From Parendozoicomonas callyspongiae (GTDB lineage Bacteria; Pseudomonadota; Gammaproteobacteria; Pseudomonadales; Endozoicomonadaceae): a DNA stretch of 64,000 nucleotides. Below the pieces are notes generated by a model. It had not been told where the DNA came from, made no database searches, and saw only the letters and a list, made by a program, of their open reading frames with translations. The stretch's first letter is position 1. Each line of letters begins with the position of its first letter. Below are positions 31,040 to 43,606 of the stretch, one piece after another. The stretch spans positions 80,851 through 144,850 of the forward strand of contig NZ_JAMFLX010000009.1 in NCBI RefSeq assembly GCF_023502345.1. The letters run 5' to 3'. The translations under genes were made by a program, and so were the position numbers.

Positions 31040-31330
31040 ATGTGTACCCTCACCGAGCGCATTCGGTACGGCTTAAATCGAAGAGGAAATCTGCACTTTT
31101 TACCCAAGGAGCATGAAGCCCGCTCATGGCCGTTTAATGCAGTTACTCAATCGTCACCTTACTACAGATCGACAGCTATAAACAGCGCGTTTCGCCTATC
31201 GATTCCGTAACCGAATCTATCACCTGCATGCAAAAAAACACTCCTTGCACAGGCTTAGGAATGCATATTGGGGCTCGCCCTGCACTTTACAACCGGGAAG
31301 ACCGTATATTTACAATTTTTAACTCCAGCT

Positions 31331-31951
31331 TTACCCCTTAAACTGGCGTCCTAAAAGATAGGTTTCACGGGATCGGGCTCGTGAGGCACCCGGCTTACGA
31401 GTAGCAACACTGCCAAAACTGGTACGCATATCTTTCAGATATTCATCAAAGCCTTCACCGTGGAAAATTTTCACCAGAAATGAGCCACCCGGCTTCAGAA
31501 CCTGACGTGCCAGATCCAGCGCAAGTTCGACCAGGTACATAGCCCGTGGTTGGTCTGATGCTTTTACGCCACTCATATTAGGAGCCATATCAGAAATCAC
31601 CAGATCTACCTGATCATCTCCAATCGCCCGCAGAATTTCGGCCAGTACTGAATCTTCAGTAAAATCGCCCTGAACAAACGTTACGTCTGCAATGGGATCC
31701 ATAGGCAGGATATCAGAAGCAACCACACGCCCTTTTTCACCGATTTTCTCACCTGCAACCTGGGTCCAGCCACCAGGCGCTGCTCCCAGATCCACAACTG
31801 ACATCCCAGGGCGGAACAGTTTGTCCTTCTCAGCCATTTCCAGCAGTTTATAGCTGGCACGGGAGCGATAGCCGTCTTTTTGGGACTGCTGAACATACTG
31901 ATCATCAAAATGTTCTTTCAGCCAGCTGGCGCTACTTTTTGATCTCGCCAC
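31331..31951 (-). CDS. rlmE: 23S rRNA 2'-O-ribose U2552 methyltransferase
   Basis: This 206-residue SAM-dependent enzyme modifies the 23S A-loop and promotes late 50S assembly. It has [13 protein letters not shown] near 27, the SAM motif [15 protein letters not shown] near 53, [13 protein letters not shown] near 115 and [18 protein letters not shown] near 155. Together these supply the K-D-K-E tetrad of RrmJ/FtsJ. It precedes ftsH by 291 bases, a gap that shows no further gene, and is divergent from yhbY, as in E. coli. Confidence 0.96.
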   Translation of the reverse strand: MARSKSSASWLKEHFDDQYVQQSQKDGYRSRASYKLLEMAEKDKLFRPGMSVVDLGAAPGGWTQVAGEKIGEKGRVVASDILPMDPIADVTFVQGDFTEDSVLAEILRAIGDDQVDLVISDMAPNMSGVKASDQPRAMYLVELALDLARQVLKPGGSFLVKIFHGEGFDEYLKDMRTSFGSVATRKPGASRARSRETYLLGRQFKG

Positions 31952-32139
31952 AGATAAGATTCCTCAAACAGCCATTTACCGGAGTATTCGGCAAAAAGTA
32001 GCGTATATTACCCAAACCTCTTCATGCACCCAATCAGTGAGAGCCGCTGACGGCAAATACAGCCCTGCCTGCCTCTTGCATCCGAAGTCGGGGGAGTTAG
32101 AATGCGCCACCTTAATTTATTCCACCCGGAGATTGTGAC

Positions 32140-32448
32140 ATGGCGCTGAACGCCGAAAAAAAACGGGAATTACGTGCCATCGGGCACAAACTGAAGCCGG
32201 TCGTTATTGTTTCTGAAAACGGCATCACTGAAGGCGTTGTTGAAGAAACCCTGCGCGCTCTGGGTGACCATGAACTGATTAAAGTAAAATTTGCCGTTCT
32301 AGACCGCGAAGCCAAGAAGCAGCTGATGGCCGAACTTTGCGAAGCCTGTGGCGCTGATCTTATCCAGACCATCGGCAAAATTGCGCTGATTCTCAAGCCT
32401 GCCAAAGAACCAAACCCTCGCCTTTCCAACCTGCTGCGTGTGCTGTAA
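32140..32448 (+). CDS. yhbY: YhbY-type RNA-binding protein (CRM domain)
   Basis: The 102-residue single-domain CRS1/YhbY protein associates with pre-50S ribosomes. Visible are KRELRAIGHKLKPVVIVSEN with the conserved GH-KL-P signature, GITEGVVEETLRALGDHELI, and the GxxG-like turn GADLIQTIGKIALI. Its divergent position beside rlmE, another 50S factor, fits. A bidirectional terminator follows. Confidence 0.93.
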   Translation: MALNAEKKRELRAIGHKLKPVVIVSENGITEGVVEETLRALGDHELIKVKFAVLDREAKKQLMAELCEACGADLIQTIGKIALILKPAKEPNPRLSNLLRVL

Positions 32449-32474
32449 GCCACAACTTCCAAAAGGTTAGAAAC

Positions 32475-32518
32475 AAAAATGCCGAACAACCTCCATAAAG
32501 AAGCGTTCGGCATTTTTG
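32475..32518. terminator. Bidirectional terminator between yhbY and greA
   Basis: AAAAATGCCGAAC and GTTCGGCATTTTT form perfect 13-base arms with a 17-18-base loop. The A and T tracts at the stem ends serve both convergent genes. Confidence 0.85.
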
Positions 32519-32545
32519 TATGTTCAAATCAAACTGATGCAAGCA

Positions 32546-33022
32546 TCAGATGTGCTGAACCTCTTCGATTTCATACTCCATCTGGCCGCCAGGAGTATGA
32601 ACAACAACCACATCACCTTCTTCCTTGCCTACCAGAGCCCTGGCGATAGGAGAGGTAACAGACAACTTGCCTTCCTTAACATCAGCTTCATCTTCGCCAA
32701 CAATCTTGTAAGACACCTGACTATCGTCATCGGTATTAATCAGGGTTACAGTGACCCCGAAGATAACCTTGCCGGTATTCTCAATAGTGGTTACATCAAT
32801 AACCTGAGCGTTGGACAGTTTACCTTCCAACTCCTGTACACGACCTTCATTAAAACTCTGCTGCTCGCGGGCCGCGTGATACTCAGCATTCTCTTTCAAG
32901 TCGCCCAGTTCACGAGCTTCCGCAATCGCCTCAGCGATTTTGGGGCGTTCCTTGCCTTTTCTAAATTGGAGTTCCTCGCGGAGGGCTTCTTCACCCTCCA
33001 CGGTCATGGGAAATCGCTGCAT
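32546..33022 (-). CDS. greA: Transcription elongation factor GreA
   Basis: The 158-residue factor stimulates cleavage of backtracked transcripts by RNA polymerase. The N-terminal coiled coil carries the acidic tip ([20 protein letters not shown] near 35-55, with D and E residues that reach the active site), and the FKBP-like C-terminal domain contains [16 protein letters not shown]. It follows carB by 24 bases, the conserved carAB-greA order. Confidence 0.96.
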   Translation of the reverse strand: MQRFPMTVEGEEALREELQFRKGKERPKIAEAIAEARELGDLKENAEYHAAREQQSFNEGRVQELEGKLSNAQVIDVTTIENTGKVIFGVTVTLINTDDDSQVSYKIVGEDEADVKEGKLSVTSPIARALVGKEEGDVVVVHTPGGQMEYEIEEVQHI

Positions 33023-33046
33023 GCCTATTAATACCTTATTGAGTAC

Positions 33047-36000
33047 CTAGTGTGTACTTTGGTGCAAATCCTGTAGTCGTCTGACACTTCGCTCGGGGCC
33101 AAAGCTGATTGCCTGGGCAATAGCGATAGCTCCTGCCATTGTTGTGGTATAGAGAACTTTGTGCGTCAGTGCTGATCGACGGATTGTAAAGGAATCAGCT
33201 ATCGCCTGACGACCCTCTGTAGTATTAACCACTAGCGTAATTTCGCCATTCACAATCATATCGACCAGATGAGGGCGACCTTCCTTCACTTTATTCACCA
33301 CAGGAACATAGACACCCTCTTCAGCCAAGGCTGCAGCTGTTCCCCTGGTAGCAAGCAGCTCAAAACCGGCAGTATGCAGTATTCCTGCGAGCTCAGCCAC
33401 TCGCTTCTTGTCGCGATCCCGGATACTGAGGATAGCCCGCCCCTCGGAAGGCAGCTGCATTTTCACTGCCAACTGGGCCTTGGAATAGGCTTCAGGGAAT
33501 GAATCACCGGCTCCCATAACCTCACCGGTTGATTTCATTTCCGGCCCAAGAATTGGATCAACACCCGGGAATTTGTTGAACGGGAAGACAGCTTCCTTGA
33601 CGTAGCAGGTTTTGGGGATGATCTCTTTGGTAAAACCAAGTTCCTGCAGGGAAGACCCTGCCATAACCCTTGCGGCCACTTTCGCCAGAGAAACCCCGAT
33701 ACACTTCGAGACAAACGGAACAGTTCGCGAAGCCCTGGGATTCACCTCGATAACGTAGATATCACCATCCTGAACAGCCAGCTGAACATTCATCAGGCCG
33801 ACAACACCAAGCTCAAGCGCCATGGCTCTCACCTGGCTTCTGATTTCATCCTGAACATCATCCGGAAGATCATAGGGAGGCAGGGCACAGGCCGAATCAC
33901 CGGAATGAATTCCTGCCTGTTCAATGTGCTGCATGATGGCTCCAATCACAACATCTTTACCATCACAGACAGCATCAACATCCACTTCAACAGCATGGGT
34001 CAGATAGAAATCCAGAAGCACCGGACTTTCATTAGAAACCTGTACCGCTTCATGCATATAGCGGTTTAGATCTTTTTCATCAGTGACTATTTCCATGGCC
34101 CGACCACCCAGCACATAGGATGGGCGAACCACCAGCGGATAACCGATCTCAGCGGCCTTGAAGATCGCTTCCTGCAGGCTTCGAGCCGTGGCATTGGGAG
34201 GCTGCATCAGTCCGAGTTTATGGATCATTCTCTGGAAACGCTCGCGATCTTCAGCCATATCAATCGCTTCCGGGCTGGTACCAATAATCTTGACACCGGC
34301 AGCTTCCAGGTCGAGAGCAAGCTTCAGCGGGGTCTGTCCGCCGTAGTGAACAATCACACCATCTGGTTGTTCGACATCAACAATAGCGAGAACGTCCTCA
34401 AGAGTAACCGGCTCAAAATAGAGGCGATCTGATGTGTCATAGTCAGTTGAAACCGTTTCGGGGTTACAGTTGACCATAATGGTTTCGTAACCATCTTCCC
34501 GCATGGCAAGAGCGGCATGAACGCAGCAGTAGTCAAACTCAATCCCCTGACCTATCCGGTTGGGGCCACCACCGATAACCATAATTTTCTTGCGGTCTGA
34601 TGGTGCAGCTTCACACTCTTCCTCATAGGTGGAATACATGTAGGCGGTATCGGAAGCAAATTCTGCTGCACAGGTATCAACCCGCTTGTACACAGGACGC
34701 AGTCCAAGATTCAGCCGATGCTCACGCACCCGCGGCTCTTTCACATCCAGCAAAGCAGCCAGACGGGCATCACTGAAACCTTTACGTTTCAATCTTCGCA
34801 GATGTTCATAAGAGAGTGATTCAAAATCTGTTTCAGTGAGTGTTGATTCTTCCTGCAGCAGATCTTCAATCTGCACCAGAAACCAGGGATCAATCTTGCT
34901 CAGCTGAAAGATTTCATCCCGGCTTAACCCGGCCCTGAAGGCATCAGCAACATACCAGATTCGCTCAGCCTTAGGAGTAACCAGCTCTTCCCTGATCCGG
35001 CTTTCAGCATCCCTCCGACTCAAATCTACAATCGGATCAAGCCCGGTAGATCCTACTTCCAAACCACGCAGAGCTTTTTGCAGTGATTCCTGGAATGTAC
35101 GACCAATGGCCATTACCTCACCCACCGACTTCATCTGTGTCGTCAGCCGGGCGTCAGCTTTTGGGAACTTCTCAAACGCGAAGCGGGGAACCTTGGTGAC
35201 CACATAATCAATAGCAGGTTCGAAGGAAGCAGGGGTGACTCCACCTGTAATATCGTTCTGCAACTCATCAAGGGTGTAACCGACTGCCAGCTTGGCAGCC
35301 ACCTTGGCAATCGGGAAGCCCGTCGCTTTTGAAGCCAGAGCAGACGAACGGGATACCCTCGGGTTCATCTCAATGACCACCATGCGGCCATCTTCCGGGT
35401 TAATACCAAACTGAACATTGGAACCACCCGTTTCAACACCAATTTCACGCAGCACTGCCAGCGAGGCATTACGCATGATCTGATATTCTTTGTCCGTTAA
35501 CGTCTGGGCAGGTGCAACGGTGATGGAATCCCCGGTATGCACCCCCATGGGATCAAAATTTTCAATGGCGCAGACAATAATGCAGTTGTCATTCCTGTCC
35601 CGTACAACCTCCATCTCATACTCTTTCCAGCCAATCAGAGACTCATCAATCAACAGCTCACTGGTTGGGGAAAGGTCTAGACCACGGTTACAGATCTCTT
35701 CAAACTCATCCTTGTTATAAGCGATGCCACCGCCTGAACCACCCATAGTAAACGACGGGCGAATAATACAGGGGAAGCCAACCTGGCGGAGAACCCCGCA
35801 GGCTTCCTCCATGGAATGGGCAATTCCGGCCTTGGGGGTTTCCAGACCAATATTCTTCATGGCCTGGTCAAACAGATGCCGGTCTTCAGCCTTATCAATG
35901 GTCTTGGCGTTGGCACCAATCATCTCAACGCCAAACTTTTCAAGCACACCTTCTCTTTCGAGATCGAGAGCACAGTTCAGTGCTGTCTGCCCGCCCATTG

Positions 36001-36265
36001 TGGGCAGGAGAACATCCGGGCGTTCTTTTTCAATTATTTTTGCAACGGTCTGCCAGCGGATCGGTTCAATATAAGTTGCGTCCGCCATAACCGGGTCAGT
36101 CATAATGGTGGCCGGGTTGGAGTTCACCAGAATGACGCGATACCCCTCTTCTCTCAGGGCCTTGCAGGCCTGAGCGCCAGAGTAATCAAACTCGCAGGCC
36201 TGTCCGATAACGATGGGGCCGGCGCCAAGAATCAGAATGCTTTCAATATCGGTTCGTTTCGCCAT
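33047..36265 (-). CDS. carB: Carbamoyl-phosphate synthase large subunit
   Basis: This 1072-residue subunit makes carbamoyl phosphate for pyrimidines and arginine. It has two homologous ATP-grasp halves: [17 protein letters not shown] near 14 with [15 protein letters not shown] in the first, and [17 protein letters not shown] near 560 with [14 protein letters not shown] in the second. An oligomerisation region lies between them and the MGS-like allosteric domain at the C-terminus ([14 protein letters not shown] near 965), which binds UMP, IMP and ornithine. It stands 110 bases after carA. Confidence 0.98.
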   Translation of the reverse strand: MAKRTDIESILILGAGPIVIGQACEFDYSGAQACKALREEGYRVILVNSNPATIMTDPVMADATYIEPIRWQTVAKIIEKERPDVLLPTMGGQTALNCALDLEREGVLEKFGVEMIGANAKTIDKAEDRHLFDQAMKNIGLETPKAGIAHSMEEACGVLRQVGFPCIIRPSFTMGGSGGGIAYNKDEFEEICNRGLDLSPTSELLIDESLIGWKEYEMEVVRDRNDNCIIVCAIENFDPMGVHTGDSITVAPAQTLTDKEYQIMRNASLAVLREIGVETGGSNVQFGINPEDGRMVVIEMNPRVSRSSALASKATGFPIAKVAAKLAVGYTLDELQNDITGGVTPASFEPAIDYVVTKVPRFAFEKFPKADARLTTQMKSVGEVMAIGRTFQESLQKALRGLEVGSTGLDPIVDLSRRDAESRIREELVTPKAERIWYVADAFRAGLSRDEIFQLSKIDPWFLVQIEDLLQEESTLTETDFESLSYEHLRRLKRKGFSDARLAALLDVKEPRVREHRLNLGLRPVYKRVDTCAAEFASDTAYMYSTYEEECEAAPSDRKKIMVIGGGPNRIGQGIEFDYCCVHAALAMREDGYETIMVNCNPETVSTDYDTSDRLYFEPVTLEDVLAIVDVEQPDGVIVHYGGQTPLKLALDLEAAGVKIIGTSPEAIDMAEDRERFQRMIHKLGLMQPPNATARSLQEAIFKAAEIGYPLVVRPSYVLGGRAMEIVTDEKDLNRYMHEAVQVSNESPVLLDFYLTHAVEVDVDAVCDGKDVVIGAIMQHIEQAGIHSGDSACALPPYDLPDDVQDEIRSQVRAMALELGVVGLMNVQLAVQDGDIYVIEVNPRASRTVPFVSKCIGVSLAKVAARVMAGSSLQELGFTKEIIPKTCYVKEAVFPFNKFPGVDPILGPEMKSTGEVMGAGDSFPEAYSKAQLAVKMQLPSEGRAILSIRDRDKKRVAELAGILHTAGFELLATRGTAAALAEEGVYVPVVNKVKEGRPHLVDMIVNGEITLVVNTTEGRQAIADSFTIRRSALTHKVLYTTTMAGAIAIAQAISFGPERSVRRLQDLHQSTH

Positions 36266-36375
36266 GATATGTTCTTCTTGGTTCTATTCACGCGGTGCCT
36301 GTCTTTATCTCTATGCACCGCACTGATCCTGACTGATTCTAAATAGTCGTATAGCCATTAAAGACCAAAGAACGA

Positions 36376-37509
36376 CTATCGTCGTTCATTCATAGCAGCT
36401 ACAAATCGATCAAACAGCGGTGCTACATCATGGGGGCCAGGACTGGCTTCCGGATGCCCCTGGAAGCTGAATGCCTCGCAATCGGTCCGCTCAATCCCCT
36501 GCAGGGAACCATCAAACAGCGATTTATGAGTTGCACGCAAGTTTGCAGGCATTTCCTGCTCAGCAACTGCAAAACCGTGATTCTGGCTGGTAATCATTAC
36601 TTCCGAACTTCTCAGGTTCTGTACCGGATGGTTGGCACCATGATGGCCAAATTTCATCTTTTCAGTCTTCGCCCCGGATGCAAGAGCCAGCAACTGATGA
36701 CCCAGGCATATTCCAAAAACAGGTAGACCACTTTTGAGAATATCCTGAATGGCTTCAATCGCATAGTCACAGGGCTCAGGATCACCAGGACCATTCGACA
36801 GAAAGACACCGTCAGGATTCAGGGCCAGCGCATCTTTGGCAGAGGTGGTTGCAGGCACCACCGTCAGGCGGCAGCCCCGCTCAGCCAGCATGCGTAAAAT
36901 GTTGCGCTTCACGCCGAAATCGTAGGCAACAACACGAAAACGTTCGCGGTCAGAGCGGTCTTCATGCCTGTCTCCGTCAAGCTTCCAGACACCCTCGACC
37001 CAGGTGTAGCTTTCAGCTGTAGTAACCTCTTTGGCCAGATCCATTCCCTTCAACCCGGGGAATTCCTTAGCCAGCTCAAGAGCCCTCTCTTCTGAAGCGC
37101 TCTCTCCGGCAACGATGGCACCGTTCTGAGCACCCTTCTCTCGCAAAATCCGGGTCAATCGTCGGGTATCGATTTCGGCGATAGCAACAATTTGGTTTTG
37201 TTCGAGATATTTATCGAGGGGCAGGCTATTTCGCCAGTTGCTGGCTAATAGAGGTAGATCACGGATAACAAGACCAGCAGACCAGATATTCTCTGCTTCT
37301 TCATCAAGAGAGGTAGTTCCAGTATTACCAATATGCGGATAAGTGAGGGTGACTATCTGGCGGGCATAAGATGGATCGGTAAGAATTTCCTGGTAACCCG
37401 TCATCGCTGTATTGAAGACGACTTCACCACTGGTTTCCCCATCGCAGCCGATGGCGACCCCATGGAAGATGCTACCGTCCTCGAGAGCGAGTATGGCTTT
37501 TCTGCTCAA
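36376..37509 (-). CDS. carA: Carbamoyl-phosphate synthase small subunit
   Basis: This 377-residue glutaminase subunit supplies ammonia to CarB through a tunnel. The N-terminal domain contains [14 protein letters not shown] and [12 protein letters not shown]. The class I amidotransferase domain has the nucleophile Cys in [15 protein letters not shown] near 268, [11 protein letters not shown] near 295 and [13 protein letters not shown] near 350 with the His/Glu of the triad. The order dapB-carA-carB-greA is typical. Confidence 0.98.
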   Translation of the reverse strand: MSRKAILALEDGSIFHGVAIGCDGETSGEVVFNTAMTGYQEILTDPSYARQIVTLTYPHIGNTGTTSLDEEAENIWSAGLVIRDLPLLASNWRNSLPLDKYLEQNQIVAIAEIDTRRLTRILREKGAQNGAIVAGESASEERALELAKEFPGLKGMDLAKEVTTAESYTWVEGVWKLDGDRHEDRSDRERFRVVAYDFGVKRNILRMLAERGCRLTVVPATTSAKDALALNPDGVFLSNGPGDPEPCDYAIEAIQDILKSGLPVFGICLGHQLLALASGAKTEKMKFGHHGANHPVQNLRSSEVMITSQNHGFAVAEQEMPANLRATHKSLFDGSLQGIERTDCEAFSFQGHPEASPGPHDVAPLFDRFVAAMNERR

Positions 37510-37595
37510 GGCGTCCTCCCAAATGCACAGAGTTCGTGCTTTCGATACTATTTTCTTTATTGTGCTTTTTACTTATACAGCCTTAACCAGAGAAA

Positions 37596-37623
37596 GTAGC
37601 CGATATTTTAATTCTGCGGCTAC
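37596..37623 (-). other. Inverted repeat in the carA leader region
   Basis: GTAGCCG and CGGCTAC form 7-base arms around a 14-base loop. On the minus strand they are followed by TTTCTCT, about 90 bases before carA. The 303-base dapB-carA gap otherwise shows no gene. A leader attenuator for carAB is possible but the T-run is poor. Confidence 0.3.
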
Positions 37624-37658
37624 ATTTCAGGTTCACTAAAGCTTTGTAATTTGTAAAA

Positions 37659-37689
37659 GGGCGAGATGTAACAGAGTTCCATCTCGCCC
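37659..37689 (-). terminator. Rho-independent terminator after dapB
   Basis: GGGCGAGATG and CATCTCGCCC form a perfect 10-base-pair stem with an 11-base loop, followed by TTTTAC on the minus strand. It separates dapB from carA transcription. Confidence 0.8.
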
Positions 37690-37812
37690 ACACATGTTCT
37701 TTTTTATCAGCCCAAACAGTGAACCCGGGCATAACGCCTAAGATGTTATCAGACACCCATTTACACGTCCATTACGAAAGTGACAATCATAGCTGACACT
37801 CTCCAGACTCAA

Positions 37813-38727
<915 letters not shown>

Positions 38728-38786
38728 TTAGTCTTATATCGTTGGCAACTTTGATCTTTCTTTAATGTGATTGTCCCTGTCTACCA

Positions 38787-39644
38787 ATGAATATTCTTTC
38801 TATTCAGTCACATGTCGCCTATGGCCATGCTGGCAATGCCTCTGCCGTATTTCCTCTTCAACGTATGGGTTGTGAAGTCTGGCCAGTTCATACGGTTATG
38901 TTTTCCAATCACACCGGGCATGGCGATTGGCGTGGTCCAATCTTTGATCCTGTCACTGTAGAAGATGTTGTTACCGGTATTGAGGAGCGGGGGGTTCTCC
39001 CTGAGTGCAACGCCATTCTTTCTGGGTATATGGGTGCTCCTGAACTGGGTGACGCTATTTTAAAAGCCGTTGCTAAAGTCAAGGCAGCCAATCCTGAAGC
39101 ATTGTATTGCTGCGACCCTGTCATTGGGGATACTGACCGCGGAGTGTTTGTTCGTGCCGGTATTCCCGACTTTTTCCGGGATAAAGTTCTAAAGCATGCA
39201 GACATTCTGACTCCAAACCATTTTGAACTGGAGCTTCTGACAGGCAGAAAAGTTAGTACCCTTTATGATGCTCTTAAGGCGGCAAAACAGCTGCAGATGC
39301 AGGGATCATCTCTTGTGCTGATAACCAGCCTGATTCGCACTGATGCCGATTCCGGACAAATTGAAATGCTGGCTGTTGGTGGTGATGAAGCCTGGCTTGT
39401 TGCGACTCCGAAGCTGGAGTTCCCTCATCCGGTAAATGGCTCGGGCGATGCGACAGCTGCCGTTTTTCTCGCGAAGTATCTGCAAACAAAGAATCTGCAA
39501 CAATCACTGGAACATACTGCTGGAGCTATTTATGCCTTGTTTGAAAAAACCTGGGCAACAAAGAGTCGTGAGCTTCAGTTGATTGCGTCTCAGGATGCTT
39601 ACGTGATGCCTCCGCAAGCATTTACAGCAGAAGCGGCAAGCTAG
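38787..39644 (+). CDS. pdxY: Pyridoxal kinase PdxY
   Basis: This 285-residue ribokinase-fold enzyme phosphorylates pyridoxal in vitamin B6 salvage. It begins NILSIQSHVAYGHAGNASAV and has VHTVMFSNHTGHGDW near 36, YCCDPVIGDTDRGVFV near 110 and the anion-hole/catalytic HPVNGSGDATAAVFL near 215. Sequence details, including the N-terminal SIQSHV, favour PdxY over PdxK. It is read toward dnaJ, an insertion between dapB and dnaJ compared with the common dnaJ-dapB order. Confidence 0.92.
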   Translation: MNILSIQSHVAYGHAGNASAVFPLQRMGCEVWPVHTVMFSNHTGHGDWRGPIFDPVTVEDVVTGIEERGVLPECNAILSGYMGAPELGDAILKAVAKVKAANPEALYCCDPVIGDTDRGVFVRAGIPDFFRDKVLKHADILTPNHFELELLTGRKVSTLYDALKAAKQLQMQGSSLVLITSLIRTDADSGQIEMLAVGGDEAWLVATPKLEFPHPVNGSGDATAAVFLAKYLQTKNLQQSLEHTAGAIYALFEKTWATKSRELQLIASQDAYVMPPQAFTAEAAS

Positions 39645-39860
39645 CTGATAATTTATAAAAAGATTCCAGTGCCTGCCCAGCCGTCGAACGCTGCCTGCAA
39701 TCCGGCTCAAAACACTTTTTCAATGCCTCATACCAGGTTTTTCTGGCTTTGAGGTTTTTATTGGCTTTTATTCCACTCTTAAGCTTTTTACGCACTTTCT
39801 TACGTAATGTCTGAATTTCTTAAGCACTTAGCTGGTCAAAAACTGTTTAAATAATGGGGC

Positions 39861-39903
39861 TTCAAATAGAAAAGCCCGGCAATGCCGGGCTTTTCTATTT
39901 GAA
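39861..39903. terminator. Long bidirectional terminator between pdxY and dnaJ
   Basis: The perfect 20-base arms contain AAAAGCCCGGC and GCCGGGCTTTT around AAT. The T-tracts lie in the outer stem on both strands, so it can end dnaJ leftward and pdxY rightward. Confidence 0.85.
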
Positions 39904-39912
39904 GATGATCGA

Positions 39913-41061
39913 TCAGGAAGTCATATCATCGAAGAACTTCTTCACCCCATCAAAGAAACTGTGTTTCTGAGGGGAGTGCCTGTCATCACTGGCATCAAAT
40001 GTTGCCTGCAGTTCCTGCAGCAGTTCTTTCTGACGGGTAGTGAGATGAACAGGTGTCTCAACCATAACCTGGCAGATGAGATCACCCTGGGAACCACCAC
40101 GAACCGGGGTCACGCCCTTGCCACGCAGACGGAACATTTTGCCAGTCTGGGTTTCAGCAGGAATCTTCAACTTAACCTTGCCATCCAGAGTAGGCACCTC
40201 AAGATCACCACCCAGAGCTGCATCAGTAAAGGTAATGGGTACTTTGCAGTACAGATGCTTGCCATCACGCTCAAAGATATCGTGCTCACGCACATCCATC
40301 TGAACGTACAGGTCACCAGCCGGGCCACCGTTCACCCCGGCTTCACCTTCGCCGGACAGTCGAATGCGGTCACCGGTATCAACACCCTTGGGCACTTTCA
40401 CTGACAGTGTCTTGTATTCCTTGATACGACCCTGACCGTGACAGTCTCCACATGGATCCTTGATCATCTTGCCGGAACCATGACACTCCGGGCAGGTTTG
40501 CTGTACAGCGAAGAAACCCTGCTGCATCCGCACCTGACCATGACCATGACAGGTACCACAGGTAACAGGAGAGGTTCCCTTCTTGGCACCGGAGCCATCG
40601 CAGGTCTTACAGGCTATCAGAGTCGGGATACGGATCTTCTTCTCGACACCACGTACGGCTTCTTCCAAATCCAGGACCAGATCGTAGCGCATATCGGCAC
40701 CACGCTGAACACTGGAGCGACCGTGTCCGCGACCACCGCCGCCACCGAAGATGTCGCCGAAAACATCACCAAAGATGTCGCTGAAATTACCACCATCAAA
40801 GCCACCGCCGAAGCCGCCGTGGCCACCCATGCCTGGGTCTACGCCGGCATGACCATACTGGTCATAGGCTCCACGCTTCTGGGGGTCTGAAAGAATTTCA
40901 AAAGCTTCGTTAACTTCCTTGAATTTCTCTTCAGATTCCTTGTCTCCGGGGTTCCGGTCAGGATGAAACTTCATCGCCATACGGCGATAAGCCTTCTTCA
41001 TCTCCTTGTCGCTGGCATCCCGGGCAATCCCGAGTACCTCATAGTAATCTCTCTTCGACAT
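39913..41061 (-). CDS. dnaJ: Chaperone DnaJ
   Basis: The 382-residue Hsp40 delivers clients to DnaK. The J domain (1-70) contains the HPDRNPGD motif, then a Gly/Phe-rich segment (75-115). The zinc domain has four CxxCxGxG-type modules ([32 protein letters not shown] near 145-215), followed by the C-terminal client-binding domains. It follows dnaK by 191 bases with a partial terminator between. Confidence 0.98.
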   Translation of the reverse strand: MSKRDYYEVLGIARDASDKEMKKAYRRMAMKFHPDRNPGDKESEEKFKEVNEAFEILSDPQKRGAYDQYGHAGVDPGMGGHGGFGGGFDGGNFSDIFGDVFGDIFGGGGGRGHGRSSVQRGADMRYDLVLDLEEAVRGVEKKIRIPTLIACKTCDGSGAKKGTSPVTCGTCHGHGQVRMQQGFFAVQQTCPECHGSGKMIKDPCGDCHGQGRIKEYKTLSVKVPKGVDTGDRIRLSGEGEAGVNGGPAGDLYVQMDVREHDIFERDGKHLYCKVPITFTDAALGGDLEVPTLDGKVKLKIPAETQTGKMFRLRGKGVTPVRGGSQGDLICQVMVETPVHLTTRQKELLQELQATFDASDDRHSPQKHSFFDGVKKFFDDMTS

Positions 41062-41166
41062 AACCGTTCTAACCTGGTGCCGGAAATAAATCTCTTACAG
41101 CTACTGCGAAAATGCCACGCGCCTTAACAATCTGACCGATACATTTTCCGCGTGCTCTATTACAGC

Positions 41167-41194
41167 AAAAGCGCGGGAGTGAAAGCTCCCGCGC
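41167..41194 (-). terminator. Terminator-like hairpin between dnaK and dnaJ
   Basis: GCGCGGGAG and CTCCCGCGC form a 9-base-pair GC-rich stem with a 6-base loop, followed by TTTTGCTG on the minus strand. It would reduce read-through into dnaJ and keep DnaK in excess. Confidence 0.7.
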
Positions 41195-41252
41195 CCGAAC
41201 TTGCAACCCCAACCCTTCTATTCAAAAGAAAGGGCAAGCAAAATGACAGGAA

Positions 41253-43187
41253 TTACTTCTTGTCTTCTTTCACTTCTTCGAATTCAGCGTCAACAACATC
41301 TTCGTTCTTGCTGCTGCCGGCATCAGCTTCTGGCTGAGCACCTGCAGCGCCGCCTTCAGCCTGAGCCTGCTCAGCCATCTTCTGGGCCAGAGGGCCACCA
41401 GCCTGGATCAGTGCCTGAGTCTTGGTATCGATAGCATCCTTATCGTCACCCTTCACAGCTTCTTCCAGTTCCTTGATGGCGGTTTCAACAGCGTTCTTCT
41501 CTTCTTCAGTCGCCTTGTCGCCAGCCTCTTCCAGAGTTTTGCGGGAAGCGTGAATCATACCGTCAGCCTGGTTACGGGCCTGGGCCAGCTCTTCAAACTT
41601 CTTGTCTTCTTCAGCGTTGGCTTCAGCGTCGCGAACCATTTGCTCGATTTCGTCATCCGACAGACCGGAAGAGGCCTTGATCACGATGGACTGTTCCTTG
41701 CCAGTGTTCTTGTCCTTGGCAGACACGTTCAGAATACCGTTGGCATCCAGGTCGAAGGACACTTCGATCTGTGGCATGCCGCGAGGAGCAGTAGGAATAC
41801 CTTCCAGGTTGAACTGACCCAGAGATTTGTTGCCGTGAGCCTGCTTACGCTCACCCTGCAGCACGTGAATGGTTACAGCCGCCTGATTGTCTTCTGCGGT
41901 GGAGAACACCTGGGACTTCTTGGTCGGGATAGTGGTGTTCTTCTCGATCAGAGGAGTCATCACGCCGCCCATGGTTTCGATACCCAGAGTCAGCGGAGTT
42001 ACGTCCAGCAGCAGAACGTCGGTACGGTCACCGGACAGTACGCCACCCTGCAGTGCAGCACCCATGGCCACTGCTTCGTCAGGGTTCACGTCCTTACGGG
42101 CTTCCTTACCGAAGAATTCCTGAACCTTCTGCTGAACCAGAGGCATGCGGCTCTGACCACCAACCAAAATGACTTCGTCGATATCGGAAACACTCACGTC
42201 GGCGTCTTTAACCGCCTGGCGTACAGGAGCCAGAGAACGCTCAACCAGCTCTTCAACCAGAGCTTCCAGCTTGGAACGGGTGATCTTCACGTTCAGGTGC
42301 TTAGGACCGGTCGCGTCTGCGGTGATGTAAGGCAGGTTCACATCAGTCTGAGTTGCAGAGGACAGTTCGATCTTGGCTTTTTCTGCGGCTTCCTTCAGAC
42401 GCTGCATGGCCAGGGGATCACCTTTCAGGTCGATGCCCTGATCTTTCTTAAATTCGTCGGCCAGGAAGTCGATCATGCGCATGTCGAAATCTTCACCACC
42501 CAAGAAGGTGTCACCGTTGGTGGACAGCACTTCAAACTGGTGCTCGCCGTCAACGTCAGCGATTTCGATGATGGAAATATCAAAGGTACCACCACCCAGG
42601 TCGTATACAGCTACAGTCTGGTCACCCTTGCTCTTGCCCAGGCCATAAGCCAGAGCCGCAGCAGTAGGTTCGTTGATGATACGCTTAACTTCCAGACCTG
42701 CGATGCGGCCGGCGTCCTTGGTAGCCTGACGCTGGGAATCGTTGAAGTAGGCAGGAACAGTTACCACAGCTTCGGTAACCGTCTCGCCCAGGTAGTCTTC
42801 AGCGGTCTTCTTCATCTTCTTCAGAATTTCCGCAGAAATCTGAGGAGGAGCCATCTTGTCGCCTTTTACTTCAACCCAGGCATCACCGTTGTCAGCCTTG
42901 GTAATTTTGTAAGGCACCATGGCGATGTCTTTCTGAACTTCCTTGTCTTCAAAACGACGGCCGATCAGGCGCTTGATCGCGAACAGAGTGTTATCAGGGT
43001 TAGTCACCGCCTGACGCTTGGCAGGCATACCTACCAGGATTTCACCATCATCGGTGTAAGCAATAATAGATGGTGTGGTGCGGGCACCTTCAGCGTTCTC
43101 AATAACCTTGACGCTGTCACCTTCCAGTACAGATACGCAAGAGTTGGTGGTACCCAGGTCGATACCAATAATTCTGCCTTTGCTCAT
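41253..43187 (-). CDS. dnaK: Chaperone DnaK (Hsp70)
   Basis: The 644-residue Hsp70 starts [15 protein letters not shown] and contains [20 protein letters not shown] near 145, [11 protein letters not shown] near 172, [13 protein letters not shown] near 195 and [11 protein letters not shown] near 345. A substrate-binding domain and a helical lid follow, ending [16 protein letters not shown], the gammaproteobacterial tail. It is transcribed from a sigma-32 promoter 155 bases upstream. Confidence 0.98.
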   Translation of the reverse strand: MSKGRIIGIDLGTTNSCVSVLEGDSVKVIENAEGARTTPSIIAYTDDGEILVGMPAKRQAVTNPDNTLFAIKRLIGRRFEDKEVQKDIAMVPYKITKADNGDAWVEVKGDKMAPPQISAEILKKMKKTAEDYLGETVTEAVVTVPAYFNDSQRQATKDAGRIAGLEVKRIINEPTAAALAYGLGKSKGDQTVAVYDLGGGTFDISIIEIADVDGEHQFEVLSTNGDTFLGGEDFDMRMIDFLADEFKKDQGIDLKGDPLAMQRLKEAAEKAKIELSSATQTDVNLPYITADATGPKHLNVKITRSKLEALVEELVERSLAPVRQAVKDADVSVSDIDEVILVGGQSRMPLVQQKVQEFFGKEARKDVNPDEAVAMGAALQGGVLSGDRTDVLLLDVTPLTLGIETMGGVMTPLIEKNTTIPTKKSQVFSTAEDNQAAVTIHVLQGERKQAHGNKSLGQFNLEGIPTAPRGMPQIEVSFDLDANGILNVSAKDKNTGKEQSIVIKASSGLSDDEIEQMVRDAEANAEEDKKFEELAQARNQADGMIHASRKTLEEAGDKATEEEKNAVETAIKELEEAVKGDDKDAIDTKTQALIQAGGPLAQKMAEQAQAEGGAAGAQPEADAGSSKNEDVVDAEFEEVKEDKK

Positions 43188-43342
43188 CGAAACCCTCTCC
43201 GTTCACTTCGCCCTGGGCGAAGGCTTGAACTGAAAAACAATTATCAAAAATTCAAAAAATTTGCCCGCTTGGTCAGTCTGGTGGCGGCTCTGGGATCGGC
43301 TATCTGCCTCAGCCATCCGCCTTACTGACTGCTTGGGTCGAT

Positions 43343-43371
43343 ATATGGGAACGGCTGGAATTGATTTCAAG
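43343..43371 (-). promoter_or_regulatory. Sigma-32 heat-shock promoter of dnaK
   Basis: On the minus strand CTTGAAA, a 15-base spacer and CCCATAT match the RpoH consensus (CTTGAAA-N11-16-CCCATNT). The leader before dnaK would be about 148 bases. The 419-base gap 43188-43606 also contains poly-T/A tracts and the unknown promoter of the rightward chaperone-like gene. Confidence 0.85.
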
Positions 43372-43606
43372 GGATCAATTCCTTTTTTTTCCTTTTTTTT
43401 CACTTTTCGCCCCCCCGGCTAACCATAGTGTCATTAGTGCTGTCATCTCAGAGCCCACCAGACCGCTATCCGCTTTAAACTGTCAGAAAGCCATGCAGTG
43501 GGCTGTGAAGCCCCAAGTACCGTAAACTTCAGCAACTATAAAAACTACGCTCAATTTGCCGCTATCTAATGTAAGAAAGGTGATCTGATCGATCGGAGCT
43601 CACTTT